From Candolleomyces eurysporus (lineage: Eukaryota; Basidiomycota; Agaricomycetes; Agaricales; Psathyrellaceae): DNA of 64,000 nt. The DNA is taken from NCBI GenBank assembly GCA_027579435.1, contig JANBPK010000772.1, positions 1 through 64,000 of the forward strand. The letters run 5' to 3'. A program made the position numbers and the translations under genes. Each line of letters begins with the position of its first letter. Within the stretch, counting starts at the first letter, position 1. Positions 1 to 8,069 of the stretch are shown piece by piece. The notes beneath the pieces were generated by a model, which searched no databases, was not told the origin of the DNA, and saw only the letters and a list, made by a program, of their open reading frames with translations.

Positions 1-230
1 TTCTCACCGAAGCTACTTGTGAAAGAGGCATTCTTTCTCATTCGCTTTATACTTGGCAGCGATACGCTTCAAGCCCCAGAATCTCAGTAATCTCCCTGAA
101 CGTCTGTCACCATCCTCCCGATTCCCGTTTTACCGAACAATATCACCTTTCACTGTTTCTCATTACAGTGAACCTACGTACCTCATCTTGCATCGTCGAA
201 CCTCTGAACAACTTGAGGTACTCCATAACA
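1..230 (+). repeat. 5' LTR, 3' part only
   Basis: This aligns without gaps to 8994-9223 at the end of the 3' LTR and ends in the same CTCCATAACA. By hand count there are 18 differences in 230 positions (about 92% identity), 16 of them transitions. The remaining upstream part of the LTR lies outside the window. Confidence 0.95.
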
Positions 231-298
231 GGAGAACAAGCTCGTCTTTTATTTTCCCTATTTCCTCCTAGGGAAGATTATCCATCATTTTTCCGTTT

Positions 299-583
299 AT
301 GAATTTCTCCACCCACAAGACCTACAGCATCACTGGAGCAACTCCCGCTCTTAACGGAGAATATATCGAGCAAACCATTATCTCGATTCACAGACTCCAC
401 AGCAAACATTATATCATCATCAATTCAACAATCAACGTCACTACCAACGAATCCAGAGCCATTGTGAAACTTCTCCCAATCGAACGTCTTCTCAAGCTTG
501 CCAGAGACGACATCGCTAGTCCACATTTTGGATCTCCTGCTCCCTCCCTCTCACCTACTCCTGCTCCGGAAGATTCTGAGTAA
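299..583 (+). CDS. Leader ORF in front of gag (94 aa), possibly the true N-terminus of Gag
   Basis: This is the first ATG after the 5' LTR. It opens a 94-residue ORF with a Pro/Ser-rich tail (SPAPSLSPTPAPEDSE) and stops at TAA 581-583. The gag frame becomes open at 580, three bases before that stop, and also begins with a Pro/Ser-rich linker. No ATG exists in the gag frame before codon 407. I therefore infer that this ORF and gag were, or are, expressed as one protein through a frame change near 577-583, by recoding, an indel in this copy or a sequencing error. A short upstream ORF with reinitiation is the alternative. Confidence 0.5.
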   Translation: MNFSTHKTYSITGATPALNGEYIEQTIISIHRLHSKHYIIINSTINVTTNESRAIVKLLPIERLLKLARDDIASPHFGSPAPSLSPTPAPEDSE

Positions 584-609
584 ATATTCCGCTCGCAAAA
601 CCTTCTCTA

Positions 610-2841
610 GTGGCGCGAACTCCTCAGACAGGGCCCTCCAAATCTCTATCCCCTCCACAACCACCTATTCAGAAACCACCTTCTCCTGGTCCGAGAAAGT
701 GTATTGGAAAGAAGCATTGGTTTGATACCTATACTTCTACCGATTGCCTGGTTACTACCACTAAACGGGTAGTCCGGTGCAAAGAACAGCCTTGCCCAGC
801 AAGAGATTTTGTTACCAAGGAATCAAATCCCGATTCAAATCAATTCGAAGCGACTAACGAACATAACAAAGATTGGGCTGGAAACAAGTCACATCCATCC
901 TATCGTTGTGTAATCGGGGATTTACACACTTACGAGAAAGAAGATAAAGAAGATTATCATCTCTCTCCGAACGGAAAATTCTACATTTGCTCAATTCAAC
1001 TCTGTCCGTTACGAACTGAAACCGGACCTTACAAGTACCCTGAAGTTCAAAGTCATTATCAGTTTCAACCAACCACTCCCGACGATCTTCCTCCCTCTCC
1101 TGAACAATCCGATCGAGAAGAACAACCACCACAACAATCTTCTTCTAACGAACCTCCTTCCGAATCTACTCCTTCGACAACTGAAGGTACTCAACAACGC
1201 CCAGAGTCTTCCACTCAACTAGAAGACTCTCCCAATCCTAAGGAGGAAAACGCACCACCCGATAAAGGAAAACAAAAAGAAGTTGAACAGCAAACTGGAG
1301 AGAAAGAAGAAGAAGACGATCACGAAGAAACTGGACAACAAGAAGAACAAACCAACCCGTCTCAGCCCCAACCAGATCAAGGTTCTTCCTCCCCGACTAA
1401 AACACCAACTCCGCTCCCACCACCTTCACCCCCACCCGTACAAGAACCCTGTCAAGGACGTATCCACTTCTTCAATCCCTACGAATCTTCCGACGTCTCG
1501 CTTTTCGAGGGAACTGAAAACATTTGCCGAAATCAACCTTGTCCGCTCCGATCCTATACAGGAAACCCTCCCGAAGAACACTACCAGAAGCCAACTGAAA
1601 CAAACGCTAAGTGGGCTAAAAACCAAAGTCATAGTTGGTACATTTGCGACGAAACCGACAAACACGCCTTCTGGATCGAAAAGAAAGCCGACGTTCGTCT
1701 CAGCCGAGGAGGAAATTACTTTCCGTGCCGAAAACAACCTTGCCTCTTCCGATTAAATCAAGCACAAGGATTTAATCTCGCAGTCCTCAAACCCACTTCC
1801 GAAACCAACAAGCAAATTATTCTTCAAATGGCCTCAGGATCGTCATCGTCGTCTCCTTCCGTCGCTCGAACCACTACCGACAAATCTAAAGTCGGTGGAG
1901 CAAACAAACCTGACCCCTATGATGGTAGCCCCAACACTTACCGAAATTTCGTCACTCGGTTCAAGATCTACTCCGAACTCAAGAAGGACGAGTTCCCAGA
2001 AGGAGACAAGAAGGTTCTACTCTTCCTTTCCTTTCTTGTCGACGAAGCAGCTCTTTGGGCAGATAACTGGATTATCTCCAAGACTGGAACCGATGGAAAG
2101 GTTACGTATGGGAACTTTCCCGAAATCTTCAAGGAATTCGAAGCCAACTACGCACCTGTCGATCAACGTCAAAACGCGGAATTCGAGTTGGATACCCTCA
2201 AACAAGGAAGCATGCCAGCAAACGAATTCGTGACTCGATTTAAACGACTTGCTAGAGAAGCAAATCAACTTAGCAAGGCAACTACTGCCAATCAAGAAAC
2301 TGATCCAGCCGATATCGCTCTTCGAGCCAAATTCCAAAAGAAACTTCACCCTCGACTTTGGAAGACTATTTTGGACGAACCAAGAGCCCAACAACCGAAG
2401 ACATTCGAAGAATGGTGCAAGAGAGTCATTGAAAGAGAAGGAGATTGGCGCAATATGATCAGAGCCACTGGTGGCAATGTTCTCCGACGACAACCCAGAA
2501 TCAACAATCTTTGCACCTCTTCCCCAGACGAAATCAATGCTGCCCGACTCACTCAATCCCAAAGGGATGAATGCCGAAAGAAAGGTCTTTGCTATCGATG
2601 CCAGAAGCAAGGACATCTCGTTAAAGATTGCCCTCTTCCTGCCCCCAATAATTCCGCTGGATCGTCACGCCCCCCTCCATTCAAGAAGAAAGAAGACCAG
2701 AAGCAAAAGAAGAAGCCCACCGCCAAAGAAGTCTATCGCTATATCCGCAATGCTCCGAAGAATATGGAAGAATCTGAAGTCAGAAAACTTGAGAAGTACA
2801 TGGAAGAAGGAAGTTCCGATGAAGACAACAAGGATTTTTGA
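610..2841 (+). CDS. gag: Gag polyprotein with duplicated N-terminal cysteine modules
   Basis: This is the structural protein of the retrotransposon. Residues 31-135 and 281-381 are two copies of one module. Each holds two half-repeats ending in C-x2-Q-x-C-(P/L)-x-R (CKEQPCPAR, CSIQLCPLR, CRNQPCPLR, CRKQPCLFR). Between them lies an acidic, Pro/Gln-rich linker. The retrotransposon Gag core starts near residue 425 (KPDPYDGS). A single CCHC knuckle, CYRCQKQGHLVKDC, has its zinc ligands at 661, 664, 669 and 674. The ORF begins at GTG 610; the first in-frame ATG is at 1828 (codon 407), just before the Gag core, so initiation for the N-terminal half is unclear. It ends TTT-TGA at a likely -1 frameshift into pol. 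Confidence 0.85.
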   Translation: MARTPQTGPSKSLSPPQPPIQKPPSPGPRKCIGKKHWFDTYTSTDCLVTTTKRVVRCKEQPCPARDFVTKESNPDSNQFEATNEHNKDWAGNKSHPSYRCVIGDLHTYEKEDKEDYHLSPNGKFYICSIQLCPLRTETGPYKYPEVQSHYQFQPTTPDDLPPSPEQSDREEQPPQQSSSNEPPSESTPSTTEGTQQRPESSTQLEDSPNPKEENAPPDKGKQKEVEQQTGEKEEEDDHEETGQQEEQTNPSQPQPDQGSSSPTKTPTPLPPPSPPPVQEPCQGRIHFFNPYESSDVSLFEGTENICRNQPCPLRSYTGNPPEEHYQKPTETNAKWAKNQSHSWYICDETDKHAFWIEKKADVRLSRGGNYFPCRKQPCLFRLNQAQGFNLAVLKPTSETNKQIILQMASGSSSSSPSVARTTTDKSKVGGANKPDPYDGSPNTYRNFVTRFKIYSELKKDEFPEGDKKVLLFLSFLVDEAALWADNWIISKTGTDGKVTYGNFPEIFKEFEANYAPVDQRQNAEFELDTLKQGSMPANEFVTRFKRLAREANQLSKATTANQETDPADIALRAKFQKKLHPRLWKTILDEPRAQQPKTFEEWCKRVIEREGDWRNMIRATGGNVLRRQPRINNLCTSSPDEINAARLTQSQRDECRKKGLCYRCQKQGHLVKDCPLPAPNNSAGSSRPPPFKKKEDQKQKKKPTAKEVYRYIRNAPKNMEESEVRKLEKYMEEGSSDEDNKDF
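2832..2841 (+). other. Putative -1 ribosomal frameshift site, gag to pol
   Basis: Gag ends AAG GAT TTT TGA and pol is open in the -1 frame from the same place. A run of five T (2835-2839) precedes the gag stop, so a P-site tRNA-Phe on TTT can re-pair on TTT one base back. Pol has no ATG of its own near its 5' end, which supports recoding. The site is not a canonical X-XXY-YYZ heptamer. Confidence 0.55.
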
Positions 2842-5800
2842 AGAGGAGATCTGGATCGACGCCAGTATCTCCAACGTTTACAATTCACTCTGTACTAGTA
2901 GCCGAGATGGACCACAATTCTATGCGTATTCCGATTATCCTCTCGAGTGACTGGAGCAGTGTGAACAAAAACGTCGAACTGAAAGCCCTTATTGATTGTG
3001 GAGCAGAGGACGTCTTTATTGATCAATCCTTTGCTGCCTTACATCGACTTCCTCTTACCCGATTGAAGAAATCCCTCAAAGTCTTTAACGTGGATGGAAC
3101 TCCGAACAAAGAAGGAAGAATTACACACTTTACGCACCTCAAGCTTACCGTCAATGGCAATAAGAAGAGAACTGCATTCCTAGTCACTAAACTAGGCAAA
3201 GAAGACGTGATTCTTGGCCTTCCTTGGCTGAAAAAAGAAAATCCGATTATTGACTGGAAAGAAGGAACCCTAGAGTGGAAACAAGAACGACATGAAGACC
3301 CAGAGCCTCAAGAAATTATCGCGGACTTGAAAGCCGAAACGAAACCTCTATGGATTCGAGCCAAGACTACCACTTCCCAGACACTCGCGCAGAAACACGA
3401 AGAAGTCAAGAAAGAAGTTCCTCTTGAAGAACAGATCCCTAAAGAATATCACGATTATCTCAAAGTATTCGATAAGGAAGCTGCCGCTCGTTTCCCTGAT
3501 CCAAGACCTTGGGATCATGCTATCGATCTCAAGCCCGATTTTATCCCAAGAAGAGGAAAGATCTATAGTCTTTCCCCTCGAGAAGAAAAGGAACTCGAAA
3601 AGTTCCTCAAAGAGAACCTTGCCAAGAAATATATCCGACCTTCAAATTCCCCACAAGCCTCCCCATTTTTCTTCGTCGCCAAAAAGGATGGTTCCTTAAG
3701 ACCTTGTCAAGACTATCGAAAGTTAAACGAAGCTACAATCAAGAACACCTATCCTCTTCCTCGTATTCCAGATCTCCTCGACAAACTCAAGAAAGCCAAG
3801 TTCTTTACCAAGATGGATGTACGATCAGGATACAATAACGTTCGCATCAAGAAAGGTGACGAGTGGAAAGGAGCTTTTGTAACCAACAAGGGTCTGTTCG
3901 AACCTACGGTGATGTTCTTTGGACTCACCAATTCCCCGGCAACCTTCCAAGCTATGATGGACTCCATTTTCGAAGAAGAAGTCAGAGAAGGAATCGCCAT
4001 TGTTTACATCGACGATATCCTCATCTTTGCCGAAACCTTAGAAGATCTTGAACGATTCACCAAACGAATTTTGAAGAAGTTGCGAGACCACGATCTCTAC
4101 CTCAAACCAGAGAAATGCGCCTTTGCTCAACAGAAGGTCGACTATCTTGGTTTCATCGTGGAAGAAGGGAAGATTTCAATGGATCCAGTTAAGCTAGCTG
4201 GATTGAAAGACTGGCCGATTCCAACTACCGTCAAACAAGTTCGATCATTTCTAGGATTCGGCAATTTCTACCGAAAATTCATTGAAGGTTACTCCAAGAT
4301 AGCTCGTCCCCTCAACGATCTTTTGAAGAAAGACATTCGATTCGAATGGACACCAAAAGCGCAAGAAGCTTTCGACCTCCTCAAGAAGAAGTTCACCGAA
4401 GAACCGGTGTTGATGATGCCTGACCCAACTCGACCTTTTCAGATCGAATCGGACGCATCATTATATGCATCGGGAGCGGTGCTTACTCAAATGGACGCCA
4501 ACGGCAAACGACATCCCGTGTTTTTCCTTTCCCAAACCTTCACCCCCACCGAGCAGAATTATCAGATCTATGATCAAGAACTCCTTGGAATCATAAGAGC
4601 TCTCCGAGAATGGAGACATTATCTTCAAGGATCTCCTCATCCGGTCACCATTTTCACCGATCACTTGAACCTCCTCTATTTCAGAAATCCCCAAAAGCTA
4701 AACGACCGTCAAAGACGTTGGATTCCCGAATTGGCTCAGTTCGATTTCAAGTTTGAATATCGAACAGGAACGAGTATGATCCAATCTGACGCCCTATCTC
4801 GAAGACCAGATCATCACCCTTCCGACGAAGAAGAATCAAAACAGATCATTCTTCTTTCCCCCGACAAATTCATCTCGAATATCAAGATGGAAACCGATGG
4901 AAGCCTTTTCGACGCGACTCTTCGAGAAGAAATTATCCTGAAAACTCAAGAAACTTCCTCTATGACCGAATTCCCGACTCTCTTGAGGGGCGAATTTCCT
5001 GAAAACTGGAGTCGACATGAAACAAAAGAAGGCATTCTTTATCTTTACAAGGGAAGAGTTTATATTTCTCCAGATCAGACTCTTTGCAAGAAGATTACGA
5101 AACTTTTTCACGACTCACCGACAGCCGGACATCCTGGACAACAGGCGACTCGACTTGCTATTCAACGACATTACTACTGGCCAGGACTGACTCATTTTGT
5201 CAATCGATATGTTCGAGGATGCGCTGCCTGTCAACAGAACAAGATTAACCGGCGACCGACCAAACCTCCCCTCTTCCCAATCGAAGCCAGTAGCGAACCA
5301 CGACCTTTTGCTCAATGTTCTATGGATCTTATCACCGATCTCCCCACGTCAAAAGGTTTTGATTCGATCCTAGTTATTGTGGATCATGGACTCACAAAAG
5401 GGGTAATCTTCACTCCTTGCTTGAAGACGATTACTGCAGAGCAAGTCAGCGACATTCTATTTCAGAAAATTTTTACAAAGTATGGACGACCGAACAAGAT
5501 CATCTCCGACCGAGGCCCTCAATTTGTAGCCGGAAGCTTCAAAGAAGTTCTCAAACGAATGGGAATTTCTAGTGCACCCTCCACTGCTTATCATCCTCAA
5601 ACCGATGGAGCCACTGAACGAGTAAATCAAGAAATTCAAGCCTATCTATCCATTTTTTGCACTGTCAATCCAGAGACTTGGGTCGACCGACTTCCTCTCG
5701 CTGAATTTACCCATAATTCCCGAACTCACGCCGAACGACAACATTCCCCCTTTGAACTCCTTCATGGCTACCAACCTCCCTCCATCCCGAATGCCATAGG

Positions 5801-6527
5801 GGAATCGCAATTCCCTGCGGCGGAAGAAAGGCTGCGCTCTTTAGAGGCAGCTAGAAATGAAGCTCTAGCCGCTCACGAACTCGCTCGAGCTAGAATGAAA
5901 GATAGATTCTCTTCCACCTTTACCCCGTTCAAGAAGGGTCAGAAGGTTTGGTTAGAATCTAAGAACCTCAAGTTGCCGTATCTCTCCAAGAAAATTGCTC
6001 CAAAACGAGAAGGCCCCTTCAAAATATCCGAAGTTCTTTCCCCTGTCACTTATCAACTTTCTCTTCCGAAACTTTGGAAGATCCACAATGTCTTCCACGC
6101 TACTCTTCTAACTCCATTCATCGAAACGGACACTCACGGTCCTGCTCACCCGACTCCAATTCCTGACATCATCGAAGGAGAAGAAGANTACGAAGTAGAA
6201 GGAATTCTACGCCACAAGAAAAAGGGAACCAANATNTTCTATCTTCTNAGATGGAANGATCANCCGACCACAGAAGACAGNTGGGAACCTGAAGAACATC
6301 TCACGCATTCGCAAGAACTNCTGGAAGANTACTGGNCTAGAACNAAAGAACANGCCAAGAAGAAGNNGAAGACNANAAGGAAGCAAAATCNCGCCATTCG
6401 AACCACNCATTTCGTCAAAGCACGTCAAGNTGTCANCATCCGAAGTCCATTTTCGAAGATGATTATTCGGCAAGAACTCACGAAGTCTCTCGGCCAGATG
6501 ATAATCACTCTTCACCAGAANCTATAA
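2838..6527 (+). CDS. pol: Pol polyprotein: protease, reverse transcriptase, RNase H, integrase, chromodomain
   Basis: Domains in order, numbered from the frame start at 2838. Aspartic protease: active-site motif LIDCGAEDVF with Asp53, reading DCG where DSG or DTG is usual. Reverse transcriptase: catalytic YIDD at 390-393. RNase H: begins around QIESDASLYASG. Integrase: HHCC zinc finger (GHPGQQ...CAACQQNK), then catalytic D830, D891 and E927, spaced D-x60-D-x35-E. Chromodomain: at the C-terminus, about 6184-6340 (YEVEGIL...WEPEEHL). The chromodomain would target integration to modified histones, as in other chromoviruses. Scattered Ns from 6187 on hide some chromodomain residues but do not break the frame. 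The 1229-codon ORF is intact and translation most likely enters by -1 frameshifting from gag. Confidence 0.95.
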   Translation: MKRRSGSTPVSPTFTIHSVLVAEMDHNSMRIPIILSSDWSSVNKNVELKALIDCGAEDVFIDQSFAALHRLPLTRLKKSLKVFNVDGTPNKEGRITHFTHLKLTVNGNKKRTAFLVTKLGKEDVILGLPWLKKENPIIDWKEGTLEWKQERHEDPEPQEIIADLKAETKPLWIRAKTTTSQTLAQKHEEVKKEVPLEEQIPKEYHDYLKVFDKEAAARFPDPRPWDHAIDLKPDFIPRRGKIYSLSPREEKELEKFLKENLAKKYIRPSNSPQASPFFFVAKKDGSLRPCQDYRKLNEATIKNTYPLPRIPDLLDKLKKAKFFTKMDVRSGYNNVRIKKGDEWKGAFVTNKGLFEPTVMFFGLTNSPATFQAMMDSIFEEEVREGIAIVYIDDILIFAETLEDLERFTKRILKKLRDHDLYLKPEKCAFAQQKVDYLGFIVEEGKISMDPVKLAGLKDWPIPTTVKQVRSFLGFGNFYRKFIEGYSKIARPLNDLLKKDIRFEWTPKAQEAFDLLKKKFTEEPVLMMPDPTRPFQIESDASLYASGAVLTQMDANGKRHPVFFLSQTFTPTEQNYQIYDQELLGIIRALREWRHYLQGSPHPVTIFTDHLNLLYFRNPQKLNDRQRRWIPELAQFDFKFEYRTGTSMIQSDALSRRPDHHPSDEEESKQIILLSPDKFISNIKMETDGSLFDATLREEIILKTQETSSMTEFPTLLRGEFPENWSRHETKEGILYLYKGRVYISPDQTLCKKITKLFHDSPTAGHPGQQATRLAIQRHYYWPGLTHFVNRYVRGCAACQQNKINRRPTKPPLFPIEASSEPRPFAQCSMDLITDLPTSKGFDSILVIVDHGLTKGVIFTPCLKTITAEQVSDILFQKIFTKYGRPNKIISDRGPQFVAGSFKEVLKRMGISSAPSTAYHPQTDGATERVNQEIQAYLSIFCTVNPETWVDRLPLAEFTHNSRTHAERQHSPFELLHGYQPPSIPNAIGESQFPAAEERLRSLEAARNEALAAHELARARMKDRFSSTFTPFKKGQKVWLESKNLKLPYLSKKIAPKREGPFKISEVLSPVTYQLSLPKLWKIHNVFHATLLTPFIETDTHGPAHPTPIPDIIEGEEXYEVEGILRHKKKGTXXFYLXRWXDXPTTEDXWEPEEHLTHSQEXLEXYWXRXKEXAKKKXKXXRKQNXAIRTXHFVKARQXVXIRSPFSKMIIRQELTKSLGQMIITLHQXL

Positions 6528-6635
6528 GNACNTACTNNNTCNNATNCNCTCNNNCTCCAGAACCATTNCATNNCCNATCATTCCTTCTCTACTNANNTTT
6601 GCTCGTATNNGNCTNNTCATCGTNATNNTTATACG

Positions 6636-7997
6636 ATGTCTTCTTCNGTTGTANCNCNCTCTCCTCCGACTACNACCCCACCCACCGACCCATACTCNGA
6701 AAGCCGTCGNGGNCCNGCNGANGGTTCCATNCGNTACGCCCTCTCCGANANCGAATGTCGCGAAGCGCNACGAAGAATNNNCAACATNAAGTCNGTNCAN
6801 GACTTGATTTGGTANGAAAAGAANTANNCTGGCTGTCTNTCCACCNTCCCCNNCAACAACGACGACAANNGNTNTTACTCCCAAGCTTTGAGGGAGTATA
6901 AACTCACAGCTGACNGGCTGAAAGAAGCCAACGAAACCCTGGATCGCCTCCTTCCCCTTCTCGACTGCATCGAGAAGGAGATTGAGAAGGCNGAAGACCT
7001 CACCTGGCGCCTCGCTGAGGATAAGACCAGCCGTTCCCGTCTCCTCACCTCCCATCTCCCCGAAATCCGGTCTGCTATTACCCAGCAGGCCCTTCGTCAA
7101 CGCCAACTCGACGAGCAATATTTGCTCGAAGAAAATCGAAAACAGGGGATTTCCCCNATCATCCGACACCCCTTCGACCACCCGAACCCCGCAGTCCGCG
7201 CGTTCTCTGATCAAGAACGCGAGGATCGAGTTTTTGCCGGCTGCAATCTTTGTAAGATTGTTGGCCATTTCGAATCCGACCACATCAACGTGGTCTGTCC
7301 CCACTGCCAGAAGAACGCCCCCGGCCATTTGGCCATTTTCTGCGCCAAGAAGCCCGTCTCATCTCCGGTTTCCAAGGAAAAGGAAACGTGGAGAGGGGAC
7401 ACAGAAGAATGGTCGCGCCCCCAACAAAACGCCTGGGGAACATGGAACGAGAAAGACGTTCCCAAGGAAACTTGGGAACAATATAAGAAGAAACACTACC
7501 CACCGGAACCCTCCCCTGACCCCATCCTCCTTACCCCGGCCCCTTCCAAACCATCCCCTTCTCCTGGTCCTCCTATGCCTCAATATCGCCCCGGCTCCGC
7601 TCCCCTCACCACCAAGAAACCCTTTTATGTCTCCAATCCCCGACCTCCTTCCCCTCCTACCGCCTCTAGTACGCAAGCTGCGTATCTGAAGAAAACTGAA
7701 GAACGACGTGCGGCCAAGGGTAGGAAACCCTGGGCCAAGATCCAGGAAGAACAAACNATCCTGGATAAAGGGGGAAGGAAAGCGCTCAATGCGGAACGCA
7801 ACAAAAAAACTATGGAGATGAAGGGTAGGGGTAGAGGCAGAGGTGGAGGCTCCATCCGTGGGAGACCTGCCAATTATCGGGTACACAATGTACCCATGAA
7901 GACTAAGGATGCCGGAGAGGAGAGTGACGATGACTGGATGCACGGGGAGTATGATCCAGAATGGAACTCGGATGNGGAACACAACCTCAGNACGTGA
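6636..7997 (+). CDS. Third ORF between pol and the 3' LTR: double zinc-knuckle, RG-rich protein (453 aa)
   Basis: This separate ATG-initiated ORF sits where an env gene would be in a retrovirus-like element, but it has no signal peptide or membrane segment. Residues about 85-160 are charged and Leu-rich, likely coiled coil. Residues 203-236 hold two knuckle-like motifs: CNLCKIVGHFESDH (C-x2-C-x4-H-x4-H, ligands 203, 206, 211, 216) and CPHCQKNAPGHLAIFC (C-x2-C-x6-H-x4-C, ligands 221, 224, 231, 236). A Pro-rich region follows, then an RG-rich basic patch (GRGRGRGGGSIRGRP) and an acidic tail. This architecture suggests a nucleic-acid-binding accessory protein. Many Ns lie in the first 80 codons. 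I do not recognise a named family. Confidence 0.8.
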   Translation: MSSXVVXXSPPTXTPPTDPYXESRXXXXXGSXXYALSXXECREAXRRXXNXKXXXDLIWXEKXXXGCXSTXPXNNDDXXXYSQALREYKLTADXLKEANETLDRLLPLLDCIEKEIEKXEDLTWRLAEDKTSRSRLLTSHLPEIRSAITQQALRQRQLDEQYLLEENRKQGISXIIRHPFDHPNPAVRAFSDQEREDRVFAGCNLCKIVGHFESDHINVVCPHCQKNAPGHLAIFCAKKPVSSPVSKEKETWRGDTEEWSRPQQNAWGTWNEKDVPKETWEQYKKKHYPPEPSPDPILLTPAPSKPSPSPGPPMPQYRPGSAPLTTKKPFYVSNPRPPSPPTASSTQAAYLKKTEERRAAKGRKPWAKIQEEQXILDKGGRKALNAERNKKTMEMKGRGRGRGGGSIRGRPANYRVHNVPMKTKDAGEESDDDWMHGEYDPEWNSDXEHNLXT

Positions 7998-8060
7998 GGC
8001 AAGAAATTTCTTTTGTTTTATTTTGTANTAGTATGTTGTTTGGGACAAACAATTTTGTTT

Positions 8061-8069
8061 TGGGGGTAG
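8061..8069 (+). promoter_or_regulatory. Polypurine tract for plus-strand priming
   Basis: TGGGGGTAG lies directly against the TG of the 3' LTR, the position where gypsy elements prime plus-strand DNA synthesis. Confidence 0.6.

Noticed and set aside
6207..7328. Long minus-strand ORFs opposite pol and ORF3
   Set aside because: They are shadows of the plus-strand retrotransposon ORFs and carry no domain; Ns also keep them open artificially.
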